64,000 nt of DNA from Cladophialophora immunda (taxonomy: Eukaryota > Ascomycota > Eurotiomycetes > Chaetothyriales > Herpotrichiellaceae): contig NW_015622545.1 in NCBI RefSeq assembly GCF_000835495.1, positions 4,170,042-4,234,041 of the forward strand. The letters are read 5' to 3'. Below, piece after piece: positions 1-11,751 of the stretch (position 1 is its first letter; each line of letters starts with the position of its first letter). The position numbers and the translations under genes were made by a program. The notes beneath the pieces are model-generated. The model made no database searches and was not told where the DNA came from. It worked only from the letters and a program-made list of their open reading frames with translations.

Positions 1-375
1 CGAGATCCTTCTCGTCAGAAGCGAGATCTCTAGCCAAGATTCCTGCGTGGACGGCCGGATGAAGGGTCTTGACTCGACCGGAGAGCATTTCGGGTGCTTT
101 TGTGATGGCGGAGACATCTCTAAAGAGCATTAGCACATTCGGAGGGTTTGGCAAGGTAGGAAATCCCGCACTCAACGGCGAACCCAGCCTCGCGGATCAT
201 TTTCGCCGTCCCGCCAGAAGCGAGAAGGCGAACATTCTGCTTGATCAAGCCTTTCGCGAGATCGAGTAGGCCAGTTTTGTCATAGACGGAAAGAATGGCT
301 AACTGTGTTAGAACGAGGTGTGAACTGTGGAGGGTCACGTGGCAAAGGTGACATGCCTATCTTCTGGGAAGCCAT
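1..375 (-). CDS. ade16: Bifunctional purine biosynthesis protein (AICAR transformylase/IMP cyclohydrolase), 5' part only
   Basis: The gene runs off the left edge; only the first ~94 residues are present. The family catalyses the last two steps of de novo IMP synthesis in the cytosol. Visible is the N-terminal MGS-like IMP cyclohydrolase domain: [18 protein letters not shown], then [19 protein letters not shown], then [20 protein letters not shown] and the [12 protein letters not shown] block. Exon model on the minus strand: 375-357, 298-172, 119-1. The first intron (356-299) begins GC and ends TTAG; only this joining gives the expected start MASQKIAILS. The second intron (171-120) is GT-AG with a gctaat branch site. 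Family is certain; the GC-AG border is a model. It is transcribed divergently from the permease gene at 1320. Confidence 0.9.
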
Positions 376-1319
376 TGTATCGCAGACCACTCAATGCTTG
401 GAGTTTGGAGACTTGGAGGAGGAAATTGCTGTGTCGGTGGATGAGTCGTCTACAGAACAAGCCACATTGACTGATGGTGATTAGCGATAAGTTCTGCAGG
501 AAGTCTTGCAGGGCGAACTTCAAGGTGATAATTTTTCCACCTTTAACTCCCGAATATGCAAAACATGCGATTGGAATCATGCAAGAAATTTCAAGATTGC
601 ACTTCAAGGTCTACGTGCTCAACGTAGTGCCAAGTCCTACGGGGAAGTATCTGTATCATTTCCTCACCTTGGCCCAAACTTGTCGTGCTTGTCCTTGTTG
701 CCCACCCGCAGAGAAAAGACGTCCCCTCAAGCATTGATTCCACTGCCACGTCGTTGACTCGACCGCCGAAACCCTTCTAACCGCGTCCGTGTCGGCGAGT
801 GAGCATGTGGGGAAACGTGCCTCCTCCGCAAGACATATGACATAAGCGATACGGCCTCGCATGTGGGTGGCAATCACCGAAGAGGCGGCCGAGGTGTCGC
901 GCCGTTGTCAATGACATCAAATATGGAATATCGTCAGAAATCGCCAGATCGATCTGCGACAAGGGGATCAACCCTTCTCTGCGGCCTTCCAGTGTATAGT
1001 CCCTCTCGAAGCACATGTATCGACCTTGATTGTCTGATTCGTCCAATCTGTCGAAAGAGGATTCGGTTCAGCCTGGTCAGAAAAGGAGGTATGCGTGAAG
1101 AATGATACATGGATTGCAGTGCGAGGCCACGAGAAAGTCAATCCCGACGTCATGCCCTCCCTTTCCCTCGTTCCTTCCGCTCTTCCTTGGACATGCACAA
1201 TGGCAGATATAATCAACAACCCTCGTTCTGAGGGACCTATCCATCTTGACACCCCAAAGCAGTCTCCAGCAGAGACTTTAGTTGAAAGCGGTCTGCCTCC
1301 GTCCACATGATCTGTCACC
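376..1319. promoter_or_regulatory. Divergent intergenic region between ade16 and the PHS permease
   Basis: About 0.94 kb between two divergent start codons, so it should hold both promoters and 5' leaders. Open frames here are short and lack recognisable domains. I see no clear TATA box or repeat. Confidence 0.5.
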
Positions 1320-3283
1320 ATGCAGAACCAAGAACACGAAGAACCCAGGCAGGATTGGGTAGCGCCCACAGAGAGGGATATCTCCTTCCAAGGTCTGCCA
1401 CGCGAGCACGAGTCCCTCCTCAAGGAGACCTTGTACCCCGATGATGCATTCAAGGGCACGACCTACTGGGCTGACCTACCGGCCGGAGAACGTACCAAAT
1501 GGGTGAACGACCAACATAGCTCGGAGGCCAGGCGAGAACTAAGGGACGTGTGGCAAATGTTCAAGGCTGACCCTCTGGATCCAATCAACCGATATCTTCA
1601 TAACTATGCCGTCACCGGCGTCGGATTCTTCACCGAGGGTTACGTCTTGTTCTCTGTGGGGAATGTCCTACCCCTCCTGGAAGTCGTGTGGCCTCAGTGC
1701 TGGAGGAAGCATTCAGTCTGCGACAAAACCATGGTGCAGGCCATCAGCTACATGGAGATTCTCGGTATCATCTGTGGGCAAATCCTAGTTGGTATCACTG
1801 GCGATTGGATTGGCCGGCGCTGGGGCCTGATTCAAGACGCGCTCATCATGTTGACCGGGACCATTCTTCTGACATCAATGTGGGGTGTTACGCTGTCCGG
1901 GTGGACAGTCATGTATGGAATCAGCCTCTTCTGGTTCTCGGTTGGAGTGGGTGGCGAGTATCCCATGACCTCGTCCACCGCCATGGAAGGTATCCATGGC
2001 CAAGCAAGCTCAAGGAATGACCGATTGCATCGGGGTCGGTCGGTGGCGTTGGCATTCTTGATGCAAGGCTGGGGGCAACTCGGAAACCAGCTGGTACTTA
2101 TTTTGGTCATGCTCATCTTCAACCACAGCCTCAATCCCGGGTACGGCAAAACCGCGGCTCAGGCGACCTTTCGAATCTCGTTTGGTATTGCCGGACTTTG
2201 CCTCCTTTACTTCTTGTATCTTCGTGTGTACAAGCTGAAAGGCGTGGATCAATCCCTCAAGGCCTCGAGAAAGAAGGGCGAAGTGACGGGATATGACGTG
2301 ACGTCGTTGAAACTGACCATGAATCACTATTGGCATCGACTTCTGGCTACGAGCTTGTGTTGGTTTTGCAATGACTTTCCTTTCTACGGCAATCAGATCT
2401 TCAGGAATGTCTTTCTTCAGATTGTCACTTCCAGCTCCAGCCAGGTGGGAACGTTGTGGCTCTACAATTTGATCAACATCGGCTGTGAGCTTGCCGGTTA
2501 CTACCTGGCCGCCCTCTTCATGGATCACAAATTCTATGGCCGCAAAAGAATGCAAGCCGTGGGGTTTATCATGTCCTTCATTCTGTTTATCATTGCTGCG
2601 GGGCTTTACCCAGTGTTGGACGTCAAGGGGCCAGGGGGGAAGGCCTTTGAATTTATCTACTTTTTCAGCAGTTTCTGGATTCAATTTGGACCCAACTCCA
2701 CGACGTTCTTGGTGGCAGGCGAGGTGTATCCTGCTCCCATTCGAGCTACTGCGCATGGGTTTAGCGCAGCGGTTGGCAAGTTGGGGGCTCTCTGTGCAAC
2801 TATCATCTACAACTACATCGGGGGCAGGACCAAGTTTTGGGTAAGTTATGGGTCAGCTAACTTCTGAGAAGCGGGTACTAATGGATTTGACAGGTCGTCA
2901 GCTGGTTTGGGCTTATCGGCTTTATTGTCACCATTTTATTCATCCCAGATACAACAGGTCTTGACCTTCGTGAACAAGAGCGATACTGGTATTTCGTTCG
3001 GGAAGGACGATCTCAGGATTATCACGGCATCGCGATTCATCCCAGACATCTCAGTTGGTACGAACGAGTCGTCTTGAAGCGACACCACCAGTATAACCCA
3101 GAGCTAGATCGTCTCGCTCGGATCAACGAGCTCCGGGAATTGTACGAGAAAGTCGAGGGTGTCAAGGGTGCCGAAACAGACGATGAAAAGACTCTCCCGG
3201 GAACGAACCAGGGTGATCTGGACGACAACGTCAGCAGATACTTCGACATGGAACGGCGAAGTGGGAAGAAAAATAATGTGTAA
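1320..3283 (+). CDS. MFS permease of the phosphate:H+ symporter (PHS) group, possibly for phosphate or glycerophosphodiesters
   Basis: Exons 1320-2840 and 2894-3283 give 636 residues; the intron 2841-2893 has gtaagt, a tactaat branch and cag. The start sits in CACCATG context. After a ~95-residue cytosolic N-terminus come the MFS helices, with the motif-A loop GDWIGRR at about 161-167 and GVGGEYPMTSS at about 209-219, the position of the PHS signature. The last helix is followed by PDTTGLDLREQERYW, typical of fungal Git1/PHS-like carriers, then a charged tail of ~100 residues. Family knowledge: plasma-membrane uptake of phosphate or glycerophosphoinositol. The substrate cannot be read from sequence; the helix-5 region differs from the classical Pho84 motif. 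Confidence 0.85.
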
Positions 3284-4448
3284 ATGTCCAGGCGTGTTGG
3301 GACTGGACGGGGTGTGGTTAATGTCATTTTCTTACCAAAAAGTCTGGACACACAAGATTATGGAACGTGAATGGTTTATCACTGTTCACTAGTGCCTAAT
3401 AGTTGTTTTGATGGATGCAATGTACTGTAATAGCAACTGGGAAGATGCTTGTTTTCTCGGTCACAACTGCTCTACCGCAGAACCGCAGAACCGCAGAACC
3501 GGGTAAATGTTTTTCCGGGCTCGGCACTGTAAAGGGGTCAGGGGCTCTCGCAACCCCTGTGCCAGCCTTGCATGAGCCCACAGACGTCTACTGGCTTCAA
3601 AAGGGGCTGCTCTCGAGGATCGATATCCTTGCTGTCCACTGTAGCCGGGAGCTTCTTTGGCGGCTGCAAGTTTGTCAGAATCTTCAGGCAGCAAGCGAGG
3701 AAGGATTAGACTCTAGTCATGCTGGGGAATACCACATCCGAAGAGTTCCACAGCCTCCTATTGATACGGCCCACGTACGCACTGTATCGCTAATAATGTC
3801 CTGCCACCGCACCTGCTCTGGAGTGCGAGCAGCGAGATAGACAGTCAGCGATCTGCGCAACTCCAAGAGCACCGGTCCCGACAATCTTCGCGGCGACACG
3901 GCTAGGTTGGGACGGGTGTCTGTGGATCTCGAGATAGCGTTCGTCTGGAGATCCATGGCTAAAGCTTCCTTCCACCTTGTTGCAATCTTCTTATCACTTT
4001 CACTTCTATCTCACCACAGTCGAGGCTAGTTCGGCAGCTTGCTATTGTGGTGATTGAAGTGGACGTGTCATTGTCACACACCTGCCACCGGTCAGGCACA
4101 ATTCACTTCGTGCTTCGTGCTCATCCGAGTTGGGGGATCATGTGACGGACGGGTGCCTGCCCGATTCAGCGCAAACTCAATATCAAGATACAACTGAACG
4201 TCATTCTCTTGTCCTGGTTATTACTAGTTCCTAACGGCTCCTACCAGTTCCTACCAGTTTCCTTCACACAGACATTTTTCAGAACGAACCTGAATTCTCA
4301 CACCCGGTTCCCATCTCAAAAAGATTCTCTTGTGCGTCCCTCTCGACCCAAGAATCTCTCTTTCATCTCATCCAACCTCTGGCCCACAAAGTATCTTCTG
4401 CATCACTCCTCGTCCAGGCTATGCTCATGCAAAGAGCAAAGCGCCATC
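3284..4448. other. Intergenic region
   Basis: No supported gene. It holds three perfect copies of an 8-bp tandem unit ccgcagaa at 3475-3498. The frame of the next gene is open upstream to 4209, but that 80-residue extension reads like a 5' leader, so I start the gene at 4449. Confidence 0.5.
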
Positions 4449-5498
4449 ATGTCATCGTCAAAGCGTAACCGCATGCTTCCTCACCGTAACCGCCAGCATG
4501 TCCTCCGCCCTGTGCCTCAACCTCGAGGCCCGCCTGCTCCTCGTCCACAAGCAGAGACTCGTCGTCCACCTACTGCGCCCATCGCCAAAGCCCCCAGATC
4601 TGCACCCTCCCGATCTTCGAAGCCTTTCTCCTTCTTCAAGCTGCCCGGTGAGATCAGGAACCGGATCTATGATCTTATCATTCCCGAAGCTCGAGTGATC
4701 ATCTCGGCCAACCACCCCCAAAAGGAACTTCAGCTGATGAAGCAACGAGAGCCCTTCAAGAAGCACAAGCCATCACCTCACCGTCTGCTCGGCCAGTTCA
4801 CTAGCAACGCCACCGAGATCGGCCTTCTCTTGAGCTGTCGTCAGATGAACCGTGAAGTCGTCAAATTCATCTATTCTAGAACCACGTTCTGCTTCGACCG
4901 CATCGTCGTGTTGCGAAGTTTTCTCAAGACCATTCCCGCAGAAGCTCACGCGAGCATCCAAGCCCTTGAGATCACCCACGTAGGGTACGCCGAACCCAAC
5001 TGGCTGGCTGACCGCCGGTGGAAATTGAGACACGATGCGAAATGGGCCATGGTTTTACGACAGATCCGGCATCAGGTGACCGCGCTTCGGCACCTGACCC
5101 TTGATGTCACTTTCTTCGACTGGCCGTGCCGGCTGGACGTCTCGGAGAAGTGGGCTCGACCTTTTCTGGAACTTGCTGGGGACGGCCTGCAGCGCGTGGA
5201 TATCACACTAACTCACGAGCGATTCCATCCATTCAAGGTAGCAGCGACTGCCAAAGAGCTGGAAAACAAGATGGTGAGTGCAGAAGCAAGAAAGACGAGA
5301 AGACGGGACGAGAAGCTCAAGATGGAGATGGAAAGGAAGCGGCTGGAGGAATCCAAGCGTAAAGCGACCAAGGCGTTGAAGATCAAACTCCCGCCTGGCG
5401 ACAATACTCCTAGCTTGAATATGGGTAACAAGAAGGTGGTGAAGAGCAAAGGCCTGGAACAATACGCAGTGGCACAACCTCCTGTGGCATACTGTTGA
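4449..5498 (+). CDS. F-box-like/DUF7730-type protein of unknown function
   Basis: Single exon, 349 residues from the ATG at 4449. Residues 1-58 are rich in Pro, Arg and Ser. Residues 61-80 contain FFKLPGEIRNRIYDLI, the start of the LPxEIRNxIYxLI domain common in fungal F-box-like proteins. It is followed by a Cys/Arg motif (LLSCRQMNREVVKFIYS, about 148-164) and an F..FLKTIP segment. The C-terminal third, about 270-320, is a strongly charged Lys/Arg/Glu helix that may form a coiled coil. Such proteins are very numerous in Pezizomycotina and mostly uncharacterised. A role as a substrate adaptor is only inference. The frame is also open back to 4209 (ATG-equivalent start, 429 residues). A candidate AATAAA poly(A) signal lies at 5595-5600. 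Confidence 0.75.
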   Translation: MSSSKRNRMLPHRNRQHVLRPVPQPRGPPAPRPQAETRRPPTAPIAKAPRSAPSRSSKPFSFFKLPGEIRNRIYDLIIPEARVIISANHPQKELQLMKQREPFKKHKPSPHRLLGQFTSNATEIGLLLSCRQMNREVVKFIYSRTTFCFDRIVVLRSFLKTIPAEAHASIQALEITHVGYAEPNWLADRRWKLRHDAKWAMVLRQIRHQVTALRHLTLDVTFFDWPCRLDVSEKWARPFLELAGDGLQRVDITLTHERFHPFKVAATAKELENKMVSAEARKTRRRDEKLKMEMERKRLEESKRKATKALKIKLPPGDNTPSLNMGNKKVVKSKGLEQYAVAQPPVAYC

Positions 5499-7531
5499 AA
5501 GTCGAATGACTTGGCGCCGAGGGTGGGCATGAGACCGATCGGGGGAGGGCGTTGATATCCACAAGGACACAGGCTGATTACGGGGGAGGATGAAAATAAA
5601 CGGGGAAAATATGGTCAAACTGCATTATTGAAGGCTGTTTGGCATCAGGCGGCTCGAGCAAGGGATGAACGGAGCACGGAGTAACGTGACAATCTTCATC
5701 CAGGGCAGGGGATAGTGCGTATTGTTAATGACGGGTGGACCAAACGAGCAACAACAGTGCATTTCTGCTAGAAGTGGGCGTGCATTATCTCTGCAAACGG
5801 AAGGGGGTTAAGCGCCAATCACAGATTATTCCTGGGAGACATCAAAGGATAGCAATGGGCAGAAGAAGTACGGAATAGAGCACACAGGTCGGTAATTGTT
5901 CCAAACATAGAAAACTCTAGGGTTGATGATCATGGGCACTGACTGGGCGGCTGCAGGTGGCAGCTTGCAGGCCCAAAAATAGCCAATGAGCCGAGTGACC
6001 TCTAGTTGGGCATTACTATTATTCTTTAGGCCCTGCGTGAGGGGAAGGGATCCCCCACTGCAGCTCGGCAGGCCTAGAACCTGCAGGGCGCCCGTCACCC
6101 ACCACGGGGATGATGTGCCACCCCGAGCACCCAGGCCAGGTCAGGTCGGGTCAGGTACCTCCGACTGCTTCTTGCTGCCATCCTTGGGGGGCACCTGTGA
6201 GTGCTATACTGAGTACTCCGTACCTAGGCGGCGACTGAGCTGCAAGTGCTCGTAGTGGCTACTGCTACTGCACGGGCACCTCTCCACCACCACTCGTCCT
6301 TGGTTCCCTGGGCCCTAGGCCCTGGCATCCGGTATCCGATCTTCCACAGTGGCCAGCCTGAGATAGAAACATCCAACATGCGCCAATGCACAGCGTGCAG
6401 CGCATCACTTGGTCCCCAGTGGCTGGCAATGTGATGGCCCAGTTCCTTCGCAGCTCATTCGCCACGGCGCGGCGCTTCCTCAAGGCCTCGTGTCCAATCA
6501 ACCCAGAATTGATCACCTTGATCACCTTTGCTGCCCCTCTTGGCTGCATTCTCGTCCATCTCAACCTCCCGCAGTCTCTCTGTCTCTACACCTGTCGCTC
6601 TCATCCTCAAGCGCCCAGGTCAATCCACCCCTCCCATCTCGGAAAAGAATGGATTTCATCTTAACATAGTCAAGTCACCGTATGGGAAACAGAAAGGTAG
6701 GGTTCGTCAAGAAGCTTCATTTACTACTCAACCCAGGTCTCGTCCTCGTCCTCGTCCTCTTCCTCTTCCTCCTCACCTTCACCTCTCCCTCCAGCCTCGA
6801 TCCTTCGCCCTCTCTCCGGCCTTATATTCCCTTTTTCCAAAGCTCGCGCAGGCTTCGCTGAGTCGTTGTGTCTTTTGTCTTTGATCTTGGCCCATTGCCC
6901 CCAAGCACCGCCCTGCATTGCCCGCCTGACCGCATCTCCTCCGAAAATCCAAGAGAACAAGAGGCCGGTTGACCGACCTCAAAGCGCCAATTGCGACCAC
7001 GCTTGTTCCACCCTGCATTTCGTGGTAGTTTTCGAGCCCATTTGCAGACTACTGTTTGCCCGCTACACCCTTCGAACAAGTCACACTTGGGCCCAGCGAA
7101 GCGCCTCGGGTTGTCAGCTCACAAGTCCAAGTCGACCAACCTAATACTCGACCTTCTCGCCCATCAGCCTCTTGTGTCTCTCTCACTCTTCACTCAACCA
7201 CCTCACCACCTTCGGTTTTTTTTTTATTTCTCTCCCCTAAGATCTGAGCTGGTTCTCGATAATATAACAACATATTACTATCGTATAACTCTCTGCCGGA
7301 TCTCGAGAGAATACCGCCTCCCGCCTGTTATATCTGTTCCCGTCTCACGTCAGCATCGGCCAACTGCCAGTCAAGCCTCCCGACTTACAAACGAGCATCT
7401 GCACTGCAGCACCCAGGCGTGCTCCGATCAACTGCCACCTGCGCCTTGGGGAATCCCTGTCCCACGCTACCCAAAGACTGGGCTGAGGTTATCGCCTCCC
7501 CGATAAAGAACAGGCCCTTTCCCTCCCCACC
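5499..7531. other. Intergenic region, 2 kb
   Basis: No supported gene; all open frames are short and without domains. There is a pyrimidine-rich, CTCGTC/CTC-repeated stretch at about 6735-6775, a T-run near 7210-7222, and a GTCAGGTC-like short repeat near 6135-6155. The right half is CT-rich and probably the promoter and long leader of the 7532 gene. Confidence 0.45.
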
Positions 7532-9190
7532 ATGTCACCATCAAACTTCGAGCCTGTGTCTCCCATCGACCTCACCGTCGATTCGCAAACCCGCTCCCAC
7601 CACACTCAACGCTTCGCCAACGACCCAGACCTAGACGAGAAATCCGACATCAAAGCAACCACTCGCTCGATCCGGACAAATTCAACGGCCTCTTCACGCT
7701 CTTCCATCACCGCCGGCGGCAACAAGCGCCCGAGGCGGGCTCGCTTTGCCGAGGCGACCTCTGTCTTCTCGCCCGCCTCAGGTCCTGGTGAGAATCAGTC
7801 ACCCTTCGCCGATCCTCCTGCCACCGGCAAGATGGAGGACGGCTTCGGCAGCGTGCAAAGCGCCAAACCATCAGATGTGGGATTCGGCTACATCGCAGAC
7901 AACCAGCCCGTCGAGCAGACCGTATATATTCGATCCGATCCCAATGGTGCCGCGGGACAACCTCTGAAATCCGCCATGAAGACACCGGGCACCGCATCCA
8001 GAATGTTGAACCCCCTCTCTCCAACGTTCCGAGAAGAACAAATGCTCGAGAAGGAGGAAATGAAGACCGAGATCCAACAGGCCAAAGATCTGGTAGGTTC
8101 TCTCCAACCACCCCCAGTGGTCGCTTTCTAACCTGTAATGCAGAAAGTCAAAACCCGCGTACGCATGGCCAAAATGGTCCTCCGAGGTGTCAACTTCTCC
8201 TGTTCCCTCATCGTGCTCGCCATGCTCTCGACTGTCTTGACGATTTTCCACGCCACCAAATCCATACCAGCGCGAAACAACCTGCCTCCGTGGGCGGCGG
8301 GTCAAAAGCTCTGGCCGCAAATCGTCGTGCTATCCATTGCTTGCGTTTCGCTCCTCTTCTCCATCGTGGTGATTTTGGCCTACTGCCGTGGTGGACACAA
8401 GCGCGCCGAGAAGGTCGCCGTGTATTACACCATGTTTGCGGTGGGGTGGTTCATGTTCAGCATTGTCATGTGGCTGGTCGGCGCGGGCATCCTGCATGGC
8501 AGCAAAGCCTCGGGCAACGGCCAGGATCTCTGGGGCTGGTCCTGCAAGGACAACAAACGACGCCAACTCTTCGAAGACGATATCCACTACGCCCTCGTGT
8601 GTCGTCTGCAGGATTGGTCCTTGATCTGCTGCATCATCGAAGTCGTTGTCGAAGTGATCGTGATCGCCATCTACGGCATTGTCTTCTACCGATTCTGGAG
8701 CAAGAACCGACTCAGGAAATCCATGGACGCGCGCGACCGCGCCCGAACCGACCTGTACCTCGCGCAATTGAGGACTCAGTCTGCGCCCAACACACCGGGC
8801 TTCGCTCAGACGCCCAGAACTCCCGGATTCCCGTCTGCACTTAAGTCACCGCACGACATGTACTCGGCGGCAGAACGAGGCACCTCACCGGTACAATTCG
8901 CCTCGCCACACAGCAACACCACTCCATCAACATTCAAACTCCAAGCCCCACCCATCCGAGTAACGAAAGCAACTCCCGTCTCCACCGCGACGGAGGGCAT
9001 CAGCTCACCGAGAGTATTCTCATCGTCATCACCGCCTCCTCAGCCGCCCATGTCTCCTCCACCGGAAGAGCGGGTACACCAACACATGGGCGCGGCGCCG
9101 GGAGAACAACAGTACGATGCCGTCCCGATCCCTGGGGCGAACTACGTACCACCCAGTCACAACCAAGGACAGCCGGGACAGGCATATTAG
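7532..9190 (+). CDS. Four-helix (MARVEL-like topology) membrane protein of unknown function
   Basis: Exons 7532-8092 and 8144-9190 give 535 residues; the intron 8093-8143 has gtaggt, a ctaac branch and cag. The start is in CCACCATG context. Residues 1-187 are disordered, Ser/Thr/Pro-rich and cytosolic. Four hydrophobic segments follow at about 201-222, 245-267, 278-304 and 345-370. A loop with two Cys (W-S-C at ~321 and L-V-C at ~340) separates helices 3 and 4. The C-terminal ~160 residues are disordered and contain repeated TPGF/TPRTPGF motifs. The topology recalls tetraspan MARVEL proteins, but I recognise no named family. Possible role in plasma membrane or septum organisation is inference. 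Confidence 0.8.
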
Positions 9191-10677
9191 AGGGGAAAAA
9201 AAACCAAGATGCCCTGTCTCGGGAGAAAGAGGAGAAGAGACTCGTGTTAATCGGATGATATTGTACAGGACTAATACAGTGGGGCTGCCTCTCCGGAGCA
9301 GGGAGTACGGGATGTATACCTCGTATGTTGGGATGAAATATCTATCATGAGCGCTATATTTAACAATTTTTTTTTTGTTACCAAAGCTATATTCCCAGCC
9401 TCGAGAAGACGGGAATCAGAAAGGGGGGAAAGCCAGGTGCCAGGACAAACCCAACCCAAGACTTTGTCAAGTCGAAAGCCATTTTCTTTTCTATTTCTCT
9501 CGAATTAAACAAAGACACCTTTTCATCATCCAGCACGCCCTTTCTTTTCTATGCTCGCTCGTGGAATAGGGGGGCGTATATGTTACTGTGCCCAAGTCGC
9601 CAGATTCAAGGCTATCCATTGATTGATCCATCCCCCCCCCCCCCTCTCTCCCGGGTCGAGGCTCTGAAATTAAAAAAAGATGTCAAGACTTCGAGCACTG
9701 AAGACCGTGTACTGCGTACCTACTACGCAGGTAATGGTCATTGCCCACTTGAACACCTACCCGTTTGCACTATGCATGTGCCCTAGTACACGCTTGTCTC
9801 TTTGCCGTGCGTCATGCCCACGCCTATGCCCTTGCCCATGCTTATGTCCACCCATGGCCTCAGCCCTGTCCTTGACGCCAACCTTGGCCTCCAAACCTCA
9901 AAGTCACGCTCCTCGTTATTTCCCCCCTTGCCCGCCGCTCGCCGGGCCCAACGCCCATCCATCTCCTCGACACGCGACCAGCTAGCTACTCAGCACCCAC
10001 AGTCCGTATTTCTTCAGATCGGGATCTGGCTTTAGATTGCACGACGAGCTGTCAGCCATGGCGCCGTCAAATCTCCGCTGTTAGAAAGGGAAAGTTAGGG
10101 GGGCGGGCATGGGGTGGTTTCCGAAGAGCATAGGGGTCTGTCTATCGGTCTGTCTATGTGTGCAGGGAAACGAAGAAGGGGGGAAAAGGCGGGGAGAACA
10201 AATGCAATACTGCAACAGAGCCCCTTCACAACCAACACTATGGTGTGTGGTGAGTGGTCTAGCGGGAGTACAGTGTAGATGGGAGGATGGGAGGGAGGGA
10301 GGGAGGATGTGAAGCACATGGGCAAAACAACAACACTATTTGCATGGATGGATGGGCCTGAATATACTTGTACACGGGGAGTTGGATTGGATGGAATTCG
10401 TGGGGGTTCAATGAATCATTGAGACCCATCAATCAAAAAGGTTCCAAGAATTATTTCACGCACCTCCAGCTGGCCATGCTGGCTCGTTCCCAATCGCTGT
10501 CCCAAGCCCAGTGCCACGGCCTCGTGGCATTCATGTCGAGAGTGTTGTTGTCCGCGTCCGCGCCCGTAGTTGCGCCCTTTGCCCGGCCATTCCGTTTGAC
10601 AGTCTTGACGGGTTTGTTCGTGTTCGTGTTCGTGTTCATCATCCCTAAAAACAGACCATAAAATACAGACCACGCCT
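9191..10677. other. Intergenic region between convergent genes
   Basis: No supported gene. It contains a run of 13 C at 9632-9644, poly-T and poly-A tracts (9367-9376, 9673-9678), and a G-rich tract at 10281-10307 listed separately. Flanking genes converge on it, so both 3' ends should lie here. Confidence 0.5.
10281..10307 (+). repeat. G-tract array, potential G-quadruplex
   Basis: Five or more GGG tracts are separated by loops of 1-5 nt (GGGAGGATGGGAGGGAGGGA and onward). This meets the usual G3 N1-7 pattern on the + strand. It lies ~370 bp downstream of the stop of the minus-strand gene 10678-11751. Confidence 0.6.
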
Positions 10678-11751
10678 TCACATCAGCCCGCCGTACGGAT
10701 CATCCTGCCTCTCGAAGTAGGCGCGCTTCGTACCTTCTCCTGATGCCCACCGGTGCCGCGGCGCGTACGACGTCGGCGACGGCGAGATGCGCAGGCCCAG
10801 AAACCTGTACGACTTGGACAGCACGTCGGTCGGGGTGGTCGAGGACGACGACGACGACTTGGGCTTGGCGGAGTGGTGGTGGTGGAAGCGGGAGGATTTC
10901 GTGCTCGAACCCCTTCTCTCTGCGTCCGGGGCGGCAGCAGCAGCACTCCTCGTGGGCGACGACGCAGTCGGAGACGGCGTCTGCGAGGGCGTGTAAGGCG
11001 GCGTCGTTGTCGTCGTCACTTGCGGGCGGTGTTGCTCGAACATGGCTTTGACCTGCTCCATGCTCCTCGCGTGGCTGGCGTAGTCCAGCTCCAGCACGTC
11101 CTGCTCCCCCTGCTGCCCTCGCTCGATCTGCGAGAGGTACTCCTTGACGGCCTCTCCGGCGAACGCCAGAACCGCGTCGGCGTCGAAGTTCGGGGACGGC
11201 TCGAGGATCCCGGCTCCCACCAGCATATCAATCGCGGCAAGGAGCCAGTCCTCTTCGGGCCCGTAGGTCGGGGTCCGGTAGAGCAACGTCGAGACTTTGG
11301 ACGCGAGCTTGGTGACGGGGAGGTGATGCGTGCTCAGAAGCATCCGGAGAGACAGGCGGAATGGCTGGTTGGGAATGTCCGAGCTGATGTCTGTCGTCGT
11401 CACCTGGGGAGTCTCGGCAGCAGCGTCCGCGTCGGATGGCGACGAGTCCGATTGCTCGGCGGAGTCCACCTTGGCCTTCACGGGGACGGGGTACACCTGC
11501 TGACGGAGTTGGTGATTGTGCATGTCATAGAGAACCGTTTCAAACGGCGGAGCCGCAGGACTGCTGGTCTTCGACAGGAGCCGCGGGGTCGAGAAGAAGG
11601 ACTTGGCCTTCGGCCTTGGTGCAGACGGCTGCTGGGCACCACGCTGTTGGGCTTCGGTTGCTGGCGTGAGCAGGATGGCCCAGTGAATAGCATTGACCCC
11701 TTGTTCGGCCGACCGCGAAGGCGAGAAGCCCAAGACTGTGATCTGCGACAT
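10678..11751 (-). CDS. Conserved-looking hypothetical protein with disordered C-terminus
   Basis: Single exon, 357 residues, ATG in aaATGTCG context. The N-terminus (about 20-30, IHWAILLTP) and a block at about 60-85 (PPFETVLYDMHNHQLRQQVY) look folded. A helical stretch at about 130-230 includes FRLSLRMLLSTHHLPVTKLA and EEDWLLAAIDMLVGAGIL. The last ~120 residues are Thr/Ser/His-rich low complexity with a His-rich tract. I do not recognise a family. The opposite strand carries an even longer open frame (10753-11925), but it is Arg/Gly/Leu-rich without domain character and is explained by high third-position GC here. Confidence 0.65.
   Translation of the reverse strand: MSQITVLGFSPSRSAEQGVNAIHWAILLTPATEAQQRGAQQPSAPRPKAKSFFSTPRLLSKTSSPAAPPFETVLYDMHNHQLRQQVYPVPVKAKVDSAEQSDSSPSDADAAAETPQVTTTDISSDIPNQPFRLSLRMLLSTHHLPVTKLASKVSTLLYRTPTYGPEEDWLLAAIDMLVGAGILEPSPNFDADAVLAFAGEAVKEYLSQIERGQQGEQDVLELDYASHARSMEQVKAMFEQHRPQVTTTTTPPYTPSQTPSPTASSPTRSAAAAAPDAERRGSSTKSSRFHHHHSAKPKSSSSSSTTPTDVLSKSYRFLGLRISPSPTSYAPRHRWASGEGTKRAYFERQDDPYGGLM

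Noticed and set aside
4209..4448. 80-codon upstream extension of the F-box-like gene
   Set aside because: Lacks domain character and the ATG at 4449 fits the family better; kept as an alternative only.
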